NCBI RefSeq assembly: GCF_000711975.1
Contig: NZ_JONT01000002.1
Span: 1-64,000 of the forward strand
Reading direction: 5' to 3'
From: Desulfofalx alkaliphila DSM 12257
Lineage (GTDB): Bacteria; Bacillota; Desulfotomaculia; Desulfotomaculales; Desulfohalotomaculaceae
DNA: 64,000 nucleotides
A program made the position numbers and the translations under genes. Of this stretch, positions 1 through 7,821 are shown in pieces. The notes under the pieces are model-generated. The model searched no databases and had not been told where the DNA came from. It saw only the letters and a program-made list of their open reading frames with translations. The first letter of the stretch is position 1. Each line of letters starts with the position of its first letter.

Positions 1-296
1 ACACTCCTTTGGTAATTTGGGTTTTGCTCGACTTTATTTTACCAAAAAGAGTGGTCTCTTGTTTCTTTTTTTCCTACAACAATTTTACACTATGTTTTTT
101 ACTAACTATTAAATACCTATTTATATTTTCGTCGACCCCCAATAGTGCAAAAAACCCCGGAGGTCGACGAAAAAATTTAATAAGTTTTACTGGTTTTTGC
201 AGGTTATTATGTAAAAATGTAGTATATAATAAAGCAAGTCTACATTATTTAGTCAGTTTTTAGTGTAAAATCAGCGTTTTAAGACCCCTAAAGTGG
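1..296 (+). promoter_or_regulatory. CRISPR leader
   Basis: This AT-rich stretch without a convincing gene lies directly upstream of the first CRISPR repeat. It holds an inverted repeat with 9-bp arms (TCGTCGACC at 129-137 and GGTCGACGA at 162-170) and, further on, the motif TTTTTGCAGGTTATTATG at about 194-211. Both elements recur near 1397-1455, in front of a solo repeat, which supports reading them as leader parts. The ATTGAAAC end of the repeats points away from it, the usual orientation. An 84-codon open frame at 9-263 has no ribosome site and is not called. Confidence 0.7.
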
Positions 297-593
297 GTTT
301 GTAGCCTACCTATGAGGAATTGAAACATGGATGGTATCAGGCAGCAGCAAAGAAGTGCAAAGTTTATAGCCTACCTATGAGGAATTGAAACTATACCTAA
401 ATTTGTAATAATATAACTGATAATTCTACCAGTTTGTAGCCTACCTATGAGGAATTGAAACAATTCGTTAATATTGTGTCATTTTTTGATTTACCAACGG
501 TTTGTAGCCTACCTATGAGGAATTGAAACGCACAGTGTCGCTGATGCGAACTTTTACTTTGAACTGTTTGTAGCCTACCTATGAGGAATAAAC
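297..593 (+). CRISPR. CRISPR array, 5 repeats / 4 spacers
   Basis: Repeats of 30 bp begin GTTTGTAGCC and end GGAATTGAAAC, at 297-326, 362-391, 432-461, 500-529 and a degenerate terminal copy at 566-593. The spacers are 35, 40, 38 and 36 bp. The second repeat has A for G at position 5. The last copy has lost two bases (TG) so that it ends GGAATAAAC, and its AAAC forms the first bases of the following hairpin. An ATTGAAAC terminus is typical of type I-B and some type III arrays in Clostridia. No cas gene is present in this window, so the type stays open. Confidence 0.95.
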
Positions 594-631
594 GCCCCTA
601 ATTTTCTGATTAAAGAAATTTAGGGGCGTTT
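590..631 (+). terminator. Terminator hairpin at the end of the CRISPR array
   Basis: AAACGCCCCTAA (590-601) pairs with TTAGGGGCGTTT (620-631), followed by a T-rich stretch. It starts inside the remnant of the last repeat and probably ends the pre-crRNA transcript. Confidence 0.75.
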
Positions 632-796
632 GGTTTGTTTATTGCGAATAGTGTTATGTCATTTGCCTAATGATAATGGAGTCTTTTGATGTAAGTTGCT
701 AAAGGTTTCCTTAATTACCTAAACATGTTATGATAATATATAAGGTGGCATAAGCCATCTTGGGTTTATAAAAATTTATGATATGAGGTGTATTTC

Positions 797-1312
797 ATGG
801 ATGAGGTAAAAAAGGTTAGTGACTTAATGATCCCTTTGTCTATGTATCCGGTGGTATACGACACAGACGGGATTAAAGAAGCTACCAAAGTTTTTCGGCG
901 TCACCTACGAAAAAGTGGTAAGGAATACCGGGCAGTTTTGGTATTTAGTAAAACTGAAAAAATAGATGGTGAAGAGCGGCTGGTGGGCATACTGCGGGTG
1001 CGGGATATTATGAATGTTATTAAGATGAATGCTGCCCGGGAAGAAGTTAACCCGAAACCATTTGGTAACTCATGGGCATTTTTCTATAAGGCACCACAAG
1101 AGGAGCCTATCACCAAAGTAGCCGATGCTTTACTACCCCTAAAAAATTTTGGTGTAGGGCCCGATCAAACGGTGGACGAAGCTTTGGATATCATGATTGA
1201 AAATGGTTTGAATATGTTGTTGGTTTTTGATGGCAAAAAAGCGGTGGGTGTAATTAGGGTTTTTGATTTGCTAAAATATCTGACTGATTTGTTAGAAGAT
1301 GATGATGAATAG
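797..1312 (+). CDS. CBS-domain pair protein
   Basis: The 171-residue protein consists of two CBS domains (about residues 5-85 and 100-168). The second carries the usual pattern of a repeated hydrophobic core and VGVIRVFDLLKYL near its end. CBS pairs bind adenosine nucleotides or S-adenosylmethionine and usually act as regulatory modules, but no catalytic partner is fused here. The ATG at 797 is preferred over an upstream in-frame GTG (788) because GAGGTG sits at 785-790. The acidic tail ends EDDDE. The gene stands alone between two CRISPR leader copies. Its ligand cannot be told from sequence. Confidence 0.85.
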   Translation: MDEVKKVSDLMIPLSMYPVVYDTDGIKEATKVFRRHLRKSGKEYRAVLVFSKTEKIDGEERLVGILRVRDIMNVIKMNAAREEVNPKPFGNSWAFFYKAPQEEPITKVADALLPLKNFGVGPDQTVDEALDIMIENGLNMLLVFDGKKAVGVIRVFDLLKYLTDLLEDDDE

Positions 1313-1396
1313 TTAGTATATAAACCGGGCTTTTGTGTTACCGCAAGGTATAGCAAAGGCTTTATTGTTCCACGTGCTATGTGCAATCTATTTTCC

Positions 1397-1496
1397 GTCG
1401 ACCCCCAATAGTGCAAAAAACCCCGGGGGTCGATTGGCTTTTGCAGGTTATTATGAACAATAGGCAGTTTGTAGTCTACCTATGAGGAATTTAAAT
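1397..1496 (+). repeat. Decayed second CRISPR leader with solo repeat
   Basis: Positions 1397-1433 repeat almost exactly the inverted-repeat element of the leader at 131-167. TTTTGCAGGTTATTATG follows at 1439-1455. Only 11 bp later a single CRISPR repeat lies at 1467-1496, with three or so changes from the array consensus (GTAGTC for GTAGCC, and an end of ATTTAAAT instead of ATTGAAAC). In the first leader about 85 bp separate the same motif from the array, so this copy has lost leader sequence and all spacers. Confidence 0.85.
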
Positions 1497-1519
1497 CAAT
1501 AGAGTGCAAAGTGACGTTC

Positions 1520-1548
1520 AAATCGCCTGTTATGGGCGATTTATTTTT
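1520..1548 (+). terminator. Rho-independent terminator after the solo repeat
   Basis: AAATCGCC (1520-1527) pairs with GGCGATTT (1535-1542), followed by ATTTTT. As at the main array, the repeat unit is followed by a terminator. Confidence 0.75.
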
Positions 1549-1635
1549 GTCACAACCACTAAGCATGGGAAACTAAATAATTTTGTATTATTACGGTCAA
1601 AATATAATCAAACCAAAGAAAGGATGTGGATCTAA

Positions 1636-1884
1636 ATGGAGCAGCGAAACGTAAAAAACACTTTAGAGTACATTCATTCTGAGCTTAATAAAATTCAAAC
1701 CATAGCTGGTACCATCTCCACTGTGGAAACAGAACATTCTAAGGATTTGATGGACTACGGTGACGACAAATTAAATCAAATTGCCAGTGAAGAACAAAGT
1801 GCAGCCAGGCAGTTGGGCCAGGTTCAGCAAATTTGTATTAGTTTAGCCCAGGAGATCAATAATCTTAAGAAATCTTTAAACTAA
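1636..1884 (+). CDS. Small coiled-coil protein of unknown function
   Basis: An 82-residue protein, not recognised. It is almost entirely helical in character, with heptad-like spacing (LEYIHSELNKIQTIAGTI near the start, AQEINNLKKSLN at the end), no cysteine cluster and no membrane segment. AAAGGATGTG lies about 10 bases upstream of the ATG. It ends 22 bases before the next gene, so the two are probably cotranscribed. Confidence 0.65.
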   Translation: MEQRNVKNTLEYIHSELNKIQTIAGTISTVETEHSKDLMDYGDDKLNQIASEEQSAARQLGQVQQICISLAQEINNLKKSLN

Positions 1885-1905
1885 TAGTGAATGTGGGTGA
1901 AGTGG

Positions 1906-3339
1906 ATGTATAAGATTGTTGAGAATATTGTCCGCAACATCATGAACGAGACGATAGATAAGGCCTTTCTTAGGATGGCTCGGGATCAGTACACTGAAAA
2001 TATTTTTGAAATGATTCCGGTTACCCAAAAGGTGGGGGTGGTCAACCTAATGGAGGTGGTAATGCGCTCCAGCGGCGGACAACCTCCTGCCCGGCCTTTG
2101 GGCAGTTATATGCGCTTTTCCCCTTGGAATAAATTCTTATTTAATCCTGTTCATTTATTTCGTTTTCCAACGCCGGACAATGTTAGCATTACAACGGCTG
2201 TTACCATAGGTAAACGCGCCAGAAAACCTTTGGAGTTGGCTATCCCAATTATGATAGCCGGCATGTCCTTTGGTGGAGCTCTCAGCAAGAGTGTTAAAAT
2301 TGCCTTGGCAAAGGGTGCATCTGCCTCCGGTACGGCAACTAATACCGGCGAAGCCGGTCTGATGGAAGAAGAGCGTGAGGCGGCAAAGCTTCTTATTGGG
2401 CAGTACAACCGGGGTGGATGGTTAAATGAGCGTGAAAAGTATTCCAGGTTGGATGCCATTGAAATTCAGCTTGGGCAAGGTGCCCAGGGGTCATCCCCCC
2501 AGCGGACGGCTGCCAAAAACATAGGGCCTGATTTTAGGGAGGTCTTTGACATTCCCGAAGGGGAGGACGCCCGCATTCATTCCCGGCTGCCGGGTATAGA
2601 TACTAAGGAACAATTTATTGCCCTGGTAAGAAAACTAAAGGATGAAACCGGGGTGCCGGTGGGTTTAAAAATTGCAGCAACCCACCATTTAGAAAAGGAA
2701 CTGCAAATTGCACTGGAAGCCGAGGTTGATTTTATTACCATAGACGGTGCCGAGGGGGGAACCCATGCAGCCGCCCCTACCTTAGAAGATGATCTGGGGC
2801 TGCCCACCTTGTTTGCAATTTCCCGGGCGGCTAATTTTCTACTAAATAAGGGTGCAAACCAAGACGTCAGTTTAATTGCTTCGGGGGGATTAATTACACC
2901 CGGTGATTTTCTAAAAGCTATGGCCTTGGGTGCCCACGCCGTTTATATTGGCACGGCTGCGGTAATGGCCACCTTGGGTGCCCAGCTGGTTAAGGCAATT
3001 CCCTTTGAACCGCCAACCAGTTTGTCTGTCTATAATGCTAAAATCACAGATAAATTTGATATTGAGGAAGGGGCTAAAACCTTGTTTAACTTCCTCAATG
3101 CCTCGGTTCTTGAAATGCAGTCCCTTTGTTATTCTTTAGGGAAAACCGGTCTCGCAGAGGTAAGTAAATCAGACTTGTGCTGCTTAGATCCCTTTTTAGC
3201 CAGGGCCACCGGTGTTGAATTGGCTTATATTCCCCATGAACAGCAAGATGAGTTTTTTAACTTCTTGGCAAGTTCTCCATACTTTGGCAGCCCTCACAAA
3301 CATACGGCAAATGATCACCATCAACCACCCATAAACTAA
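1906..3339 (+). CDS. Glutamate synthase domain (GltB2-like) FMN protein
   Basis: About 477 residues matching the FMN-binding, glutamate-forming domain of glutamate synthase, without the amidotransferase domain and without the N-terminal ferredoxin seen in some archaeal forms. Visible motifs are GQGAQGS (near residue 195), TIDGAEGGTHAAAP (near 285), ASGGL (near 325) and ALGAHAVYIGTAAV (near 345), the TIM-barrel phosphate and FMN region. A cysteine run (LCYSL...SDLCCLDP) near the C-terminus may hold the 3Fe-4S site, but the spacing is not canonical. Stand-alone proteins of this family are common in anaerobes and their reaction is often unproven. The ATG at 1906 has GTGGGTGA just upstream; the ATG at 1891 lacks a site. 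Confidence 0.8.
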   Translation: MYKIVENIVRNIMNETIDKAFLRMARDQYTENIFEMIPVTQKVGVVNLMEVVMRSSGGQPPARPLGSYMRFSPWNKFLFNPVHLFRFPTPDNVSITTAVTIGKRARKPLELAIPIMIAGMSFGGALSKSVKIALAKGASASGTATNTGEAGLMEEEREAAKLLIGQYNRGGWLNEREKYSRLDAIEIQLGQGAQGSSPQRTAAKNIGPDFREVFDIPEGEDARIHSRLPGIDTKEQFIALVRKLKDETGVPVGLKIAATHHLEKELQIALEAEVDFITIDGAEGGTHAAAPTLEDDLGLPTLFAISRAANFLLNKGANQDVSLIASGGLITPGDFLKAMALGAHAVYIGTAAVMATLGAQLVKAIPFEPPTSLSVYNAKITDKFDIEEGAKTLFNFLNASVLEMQSLCYSLGKTGLAEVSKSDLCCLDPFLARATGVELAYIPHEQQDEFFNFLASSPYFGSPHKHTANDHHQPPIN

Positions 3340-3355
3340 GTCCTATTAAATTTTA

Positions 3356-3411
3356 AAACCTGCCCCAAGGGCAGGTTTTGCAGACTGTCGATGAAGGCGG
3401 CAGTCTTTTTT
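3356..3411 (+). terminator. Two consecutive terminator hairpins
   Basis: AAACCTGCC (3356-3364) pairs with GGCAGGTTT (3370-3378). A second stem, AGACTG (3383-3388) with CAGTCT (3401-3406), is followed by a T run. They lie between convergent genes and may serve both. Confidence 0.75.
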
Positions 3412-4480
3412 ACTTTTTCAACTTTGCCACCGCCAATAGAATTGCAGGTATAAAGAGCTGTATTGGAATGGTGAATATTGGCCAAAATGTTAAAGCGTAA
3501 TTAAATTGTTCTGCAATATTATTAAAACTTATTATGGCTAAAGAAATCATTACAATAGATGCGGGTATAATAATGGGCTTATAGCTATGGCAGCCGGTCA
3601 GATTAGAAAAACCTCTACAAAAGGCATATAGGCATACGGCAAATTTTATAAAGCCAAAGCTATACCAGTTAATGATAATAATAACTTCCAAGCCGCGGAT
3701 AAAACCGAAGATTTCTATTTTTGCCGGCTCCATCACTGGGTAGATCAGTCTTTGTGTATCTTCCACTCCCAATACCAGAACCGTTCTAAACAAACCTAAC
3801 AACAGCAAAATGGTGGCAACTAACAAGCCCTTTAATAAAACCTGCGTGCACTTCTCTTTATCCTTTAATGACGGCAGTATACTTGCTATCAGTACCATTT
3901 CGCCGAAGGGAAAGGCAAAAACTTGCATTGAACCCCAGATAATGTTATGAATACCTTGCTGCAGCACCGGCTGTAAATATCCAAAGTCAAATTGCGGCAT
4001 CATGATAACCGTAACCATGATGAACAAAGACAATACCACCGGAGATATTATCTGAACAACATTTCCAAAGACTCCTATACCTGCAAAGAGCACAAGGATA
4101 ACCGGTATGATAAAGGTGATGTAAATAACTATTTCCGGAGTGCGCGGCAGCATAGAAATCATAATAAAATCTGCAAAATTTCTTAGTACCAGAACCCCCA
4201 AATGTAAAGCAAACCAACACCAAATAATGCCAACAATTTTGCCCGCAAACTTACCCAAAATTAACTGGCTGTATTGCACAAGTGATTTTCCCGGGTAAAG
4301 ACAGGACAGTTTAGTAACTAACAGCAGTGGTATTATACCTAGAAAGGCACCGATAATTAATGATAACCAGGCATCCTGGGATGCGGTACTTACCAATATA
4401 CCGGTGATCAGCAGTATGGCGCTTCCTAATATAAAACCAACTATTATCCAAAACAACTGCCTGCTATTTAGAGCGGTCAT
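3410..4480 (-). CDS. GerAB/YndE-family spore germination permease
   Basis: A 356-residue integral membrane protein with about ten hydrophobic segments, of the amino acid permease type used as the B subunit of nutrient germinant receptors. It starts TALNSRQLFWIIVGFILGSAILL, typical of the family, and carries the early PGKSLVQYSQLILG region. The ATG at 4480 is preferred because GGTGA lies six bases ahead; the longer frame begins at TTG 4492. Neither an A nor a C subunit gene lies next to it, which is unusual because gerA operons are normally ABC. It is either an orphan B subunit or pairs with subunits encoded elsewhere. Confidence 0.85.
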   Translation of the reverse strand: MTALNSRQLFWIIVGFILGSAILLITGILVSTASQDAWLSLIIGAFLGIIPLLLVTKLSCLYPGKSLVQYSQLILGKFAGKIVGIIWCWFALHLGVLVLRNFADFIMISMLPRTPEIVIYITFIIPVILVLFAGIGVFGNVVQIISPVVLSLFIMVTVIMMPQFDFGYLQPVLQQGIHNIIWGSMQVFAFPFGEMVLIASILPSLKDKEKCTQVLLKGLLVATILLLLGLFRTVLVLGVEDTQRLIYPVMEPAKIEIFGFIRGLEVIIIINWYSFGFIKFAVCLYAFCRGFSNLTGCHSYKPIIIPASIVMISLAIISFNNIAEQFNYALTFWPIFTIPIQLFIPAILLAVAKLKK

Positions 4481-4676
4481 AATTGTCACCAAAATTAGTC
4501 TTGACCTTAAAATTGTTATTTATGCAAATAAAGCTATTGTGGGCAAACCGTCCAGGATAGGCTATATGAATTATTACAACAATAATATATAAATTTTTAC
4601 AATAGTATAGAGGATACCTGTTTGGGATGGCGAAATAAGCAATGTTTAGTATATTTTTAAGAAAGATGGTGTAAAT

Positions 4677-5497
4677 ATGCAGTCCCAGAAATTACAGGTA
4701 CTATCTGAAATGGCAGAAATTATTCAAGGAATTTTCCCCATGGATTGTATGATTGCAATAACAGATAGGGAAAAGTTCCTAAAATATCTACCTGGTAACA
4801 GGATAGATGTTGGAGTAAAAGAGGGGGAAAAATTGCTCGGGGTGATGGTATTGATGAGGCCATAAGCACAGGGGAAAGAAATACTAAAATTGTACCTAAA
4901 GAAGTTTTTGGCATTACATTTAAAGCAGTGGCTATACCTGTCTTTGAAGAAGGCGAGCTTGTGGGTTGTGTGGGGGTAGGTTTTGATATATCTATACAGG
5001 AGGAAATTGCAAATATTTCAGAAACCTTAGCAGCTTCAACGGAGGAAATCAGCAGTAGTACGGAAGAGATGGCTGCATCTGCCCAACAACTTTCATCTAT
5101 GCAGGGCCAGCTGAGTGCGGTTGCCCAAGAAACTAGCGATAGGTTAGAAAAGACCGACGAAATACTTAAATTTATTAATGACGTTGCCGGCCAGACAAAG
5201 TTGTTGGGGTTAAATGCTGCCATTGAAGCGGCTCGGGCCGGTGATGCGGGTAGAGGTTTTCATGTTGTTGCCGATGAAATTAGGAAACTGTCAGATCGCA
5301 GTACCCGTTCGGTAAAAGATATTGCGGATATTATTAGTCAAATTCGTGAAAACACTGATAAATTGATGAATTTGGTAGGACAAACAAACAATATCAGTGA
5401 AACCCAGTCCGAAACCTCACAATACATTGCCAAGGCCATTGAAGAAAATGCCCTTCTGGCAGAAAAACTAAGTAACATATCTAAAGAGATGCTTTAA
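4677..5497 (+). pseudogene. Soluble methyl-accepting chemotaxis-type protein, frameshifted
   Basis: The reading frame is broken near 4839-4843. Residues from 4677 run to VKEGEKLLG in one frame; the continuation [22 protein letters not shown] follows from 4841 in another frame. Adding one G to the GGGG run at 4839-4842 would rejoin both. The N-terminal part looks like a small sensing domain. The C-terminal part holds the conserved signalling tip ([27 protein letters not shown]). There is no membrane segment, so the receptor would be cytoplasmic. A one-base homopolymer change could be a real mutation or a sequencing error. Confidence 0.8.
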
Positions 5498-5507
5498 ATT
5501 TTCGGCA

Positions 5508-5825
5508 TTACAATTTTTGAAACTTTCCGCACCCCACCTTGTGGGGTGAACTTTTTTCCACCAACTCTAACAAGCGTTCCCCTGAGATGTATTTTAATAA
5601 ATGATAAATACTCACTTGCCGGGGAACGGCCTTTGTTTTGTTTCCGTAAATGTCAATATCCTTTACACAGCATAATTTATTTTCGTGCTTACCCTGCACC
5701 GTCACCAGGTAGAGGCAGTCTTTGCAGGTGTGGGTTACCTTTTGCTGCATCTCAGGCAGCATCATGGTGTGGCTGCGATATAAAAAGTTCTTTCGGTAGT
5801 AATTATCTATTTTTCTTCCTGTCAT
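5508..5825 (-). CDS. Small cysteine-containing protein in the dinB operon
   Basis: A 105-residue protein that I do not recognise. Its centre holds HTCKDCLYLV followed 17 residues later by CC, and a single Cys near the end (VGCGKF), which could form a metal or FeS site. The N-terminus is basic. It starts 23 bp inside the end of dinB with GGGGAG six bases before its ATG, so the two are translationally coupled. In other Firmicutes small YolD-like proteins accompany Y-family polymerases; this one shows no obvious resemblance to YolD. A role linked to DNA damage is inferred from context only. Confidence 0.7.
   Translation of the reverse strand: MTGRKIDNYYRKNFLYRSHTMMLPEMQQKVTHTCKDCLYLVTVQGKHENKLCCVKDIDIYGNKTKAVPRQVSIYHLLKYISGERLLELVEKSSPHKVGCGKFQKL
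5530..5557 (+). terminator. Terminator of the chemoreceptor gene
   Basis: CACCCCAC (5530-5537) pairs with GTGGGGTG (5541-5548), followed by six T. It lies inside the 3' end of the convergent gene on the other strand. Confidence 0.75.
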
Positions 5826-7005
5826 AAAAAACTCCCCGTTCCGTTAATGATACCGCCCTTTTTATGGCATGGTATCCCCAGCGGTTTTTGATGGCGTCGC
5901 AGGCTCTGTCTGCCTGTTCTTCTTTAAGGGTGTCACCGAGCATGCTCAGCTGGCGGGAGTAGTTATCGGTGAGATTAGAAAGGGTTAAAGCCACCGAGCG
6001 CACCCGTATATAGTTGGGCCAGTGTTTGTGCATCAGTGCCACTGCCCCTTGGTAAATTTCGTTGGTGATGTTGGATGGCTGTGCCAGAGTTTGGGAGTGG
6101 GTACTGCTAATCAAGTTGTGATCGCGCAGTGTCAGTGCTATGGTTTTGCCTAAGTAACCCGCCATTCTGGCCCGGTAGCAAACCTGCTCGGCCAACTCTA
6201 AAATGACCACACCGATCTCATCAAAACCGCAATAATCCCGGGGCAGGGTAATTTGGTTGCCGATGCTTTTTACCTGTTCCAGGCTTGAGGGATCCACCGG
6301 GCTGTGGTCAATGCCCTTGGCCGAAAGGTGCAGCACCTCTCCCATTAGGCCAAATTTACTCCTCAAAATTTCCACCGGGTAATTTGCCAAATCTCCAATG
6401 GTTTTAATATTTAATCTAGAGAAGTGCTTTTCATATCTGCTCCCCACCCCAAAAAGTTTGCGCACCGGCAGCGGCCACAGTTTTGAAGGTACATCTGAGT
6501 GGTTTAGTACCACCAGCCCATCGGGTTTTTGTAAATCTGCCGCCATTTTGGCCAGCAGTTTGTTGGGGCCTATGCCCACGCTGCAGGTCACCCCCACTTC
6601 ATTTTTAATCCGTTCCTTTATCTTGACAGCCATTTCCCGGGGCGTACCAAATAGGCCGGCACATCCGGTTACATCAACAAAGGCCTCGTCTATGCTGAAG
6701 GGCTCCACCAGCGGACTAAAATCACGTAAGATGTTTAATATTCGAGTGGAAAACTCAAAATAATGGTGGTAACGGGGGGCCACAAAAACCCCCTGGGGGC
6801 AAAGCCTTTTGGCCTCATTCACCGTCATGCCGGTTTTTACGCCGTAGGCTTTGGCCGGGTAGCTGGCGGCCAACACAATGCCGTGCCGCTTGGCAGGGTC
6901 GCCGCACACAATTACCGGTTGCTGTCGTAGGGCCGGCTCCATTGCCTGATGTACCGATGCAAAAAAACTATTCATGTCGATGAGAAAAATAACTTTATTG
7001 CCCAT
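5803..7005 (-). CDS. dinB: DNA polymerase IV (Y-family translesion polymerase)
   Basis: The 400-residue protein has the Y-family catalytic motifs DMNSFFASVHQ (residues 9-19) and SIDEAFVDVT (about 104-113), the helix-hairpin-helix region VGIGPNKLLAKMAADLQKPDG and a little-finger domain. The C-terminus does not end in a clear beta-clamp peptide. It copies past damaged template bases and is normally SOS-controlled. The start MGNKVIFLIDMNSFF at 7005 matches the family's usual length; in-frame ATG and TTG codons further upstream overlap the promoter. A LexA-type operator lies immediately upstream, and the predicted transcription start falls on the ATG itself. Confidence 0.92.
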   Translation of the reverse strand: MGNKVIFLIDMNSFFASVHQAMEPALRQQPVIVCGDPAKRHGIVLAASYPAKAYGVKTGMTVNEAKRLCPQGVFVAPRYHHYFEFSTRILNILRDFSPLVEPFSIDEAFVDVTGCAGLFGTPREMAVKIKERIKNEVGVTCSVGIGPNKLLAKMAADLQKPDGLVVLNHSDVPSKLWPLPVRKLFGVGSRYEKHFSRLNIKTIGDLANYPVEILRSKFGLMGEVLHLSAKGIDHSPVDPSSLEQVKSIGNQITLPRDYCGFDEIGVVILELAEQVCYRARMAGYLGKTIALTLRDHNLISSTHSQTLAQPSNITNEIYQGAVALMHKHWPNYIRVRSVALTLSNLTDNYSRQLSMLGDTLKEEQADRACDAIKNRWGYHAIKRAVSLTERGVFYDRKKNR

Positions 7006-7011
7006 GGCCCT

Positions 7012-7041
7012 ATTATATACAAACATATGTTTGGTTTGCAA
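7012..7041 (-). promoter_or_regulatory. dinB promoter with a LexA (SOS) box
   Basis: Read on the minus strand: TTGCAA (7041-7036), an 18-base spacer and a perfect TATAAT (7017-7012). Within the spacer lies the palindrome CAAACATATGTTTG (7020-7033). It differs from the Gram-positive LexA/DinR consensus CGAACNNNNGTTCG at one base in each half-site. Repressor binding between -35 and -10 would block transcription of dinB and its partner gene. Confidence 0.8.
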
Positions 7042-7225
7042 GGGGGATTAAGACAAAAAATATTTAACAAAAATGTCATTTAACTGACAAAATTGACAAT
7101 TCAATTAATTTAAAATAATAACTGATTTAAAAATACAAAGAATTACTTGACAAGTGTAAAGTAAACATCTATAATAAAACAAAAATTCAGACTTTTCAGA
7201 TGGCCCAAAAGTAGGAGGGCGACTT
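7042..7225 (+). promoter_or_regulatory. Promoter region of the hydrogenase operon
   Basis: A consensus promoter TTGACA (7147-7152), 17 bases, TATAAT (7170-7175) precedes the XRE-cupin gene. A second possible promoter lies upstream: TTGACA (7093-7098), 17 bases, TAATAA (7116-7121). Two inverted repeats may be operators: TGTCA with TGACA (7074-7089), and AATTGA with TCAATT (7091-7106), which overlaps the upstream -35 box. TTCAGA occurs twice downstream of the main -10 box. Confidence 0.7.
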
Positions 7226-7777
7226 ATGTCTTTAGGTGATCGACTAAAACAAATACGTGTCAACAATAATCTAAGTGTTAGGCAGCTGGCCCAACAGGTG
7301 GGCGTCACGGCCAGTTTTATTTATCAGCTTGAGCAAAACAAAGTTTCACCTTCATTTTCCACATTAAAGAGTATAGCTGCAGCATTAGATACTAATATGA
7401 GTTTGCTCATTGAGGATGAGCTGCCCGAGGAATGGGTAATAGTCAGGAAAGAAAACAGAAAGAGTATAGCTTGTGAAAGTGATGATGTAAAACTAGAAAT
7501 GTTGGCTTTCCTGGGTACCAGAAACAAAAAAATGCAGCCGCTGGTATTTAATCTAGAGGCGGGCGAAACTAAAGTTGACCTGCCTTCATTTCCGGGTACC
7601 CATGAGGACTTTATTTATATCTTAAGAGGGAAGGTGGAAGTATCTGTAAATAACAAGAAGTATGTTTTAGAAAAAGATGATGCCGCTTATTTTATTTTTG
7701 ATGATCCCAGCTCGATAACCAACATTGGTGACGAGCGGGCAACCGGTTTATGGGTGGTTAGCCCACCGGGGATATGA
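7226..7777 (+). CDS. XRE-cupin transcriptional regulator
   Basis: The 183-residue protein has an N-terminal helix-turn-helix of the XRE type (residues 3-58, RQLAQQVGVTASFIYQLEQNKVSPSFSTLKSIAAAL) and a C-terminal cupin domain (about 105-180, FPGTHEDFIYILRGKVEVSVNNKKY). Such proteins sense a small ligand or redox signal through the cupin barrel. AGGAGGG lies eight bases before the ATG. The stop is 44 bases before hydC with no terminator between, so it is cotranscribed with the hydrogenase genes and is the likely local regulator, possibly of its own promoter. The ligand is unknown. Confidence 0.88.
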   Translation: MSLGDRLKQIRVNNNLSVRQLAQQVGVTASFIYQLEQNKVSPSFSTLKSIAAALDTNMSLLIEDELPEEWVIVRKENRKSIACESDDVKLEMLAFLGTRNKKMQPLVFNLEAGETKVDLPSFPGTHEDFIYILRGKVEVSVNNKKYVLEKDDAAYFIFDDPSSITNIGDERATGLWVVSPPGI

Positions 7778-7821
7778 TGAAGTTTTTTAATACAAGAAAT
7801 GACATAAAGGGGGCTTTTGTG

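Noticed and set aside
9-263. An 84-codon open frame at the start of the window
   Set aside because: No ribosome site, low-complexity composition, and it overlaps the leader hairpin that is repeated at 1397-1433.
1-1550. cas genes next to the CRISPR array
   Set aside because: Only a CBS-domain gene and a coiled-coil protein lie nearby; neither has Cas features. Any cas genes are outside the window.
4839-4843. Programmed frameshift in the chemoreceptor gene
   Set aside because: The GGGG run is short and there is no slippery heptamer or downstream hairpin that I can see; a mutation or sequencing error is simpler.
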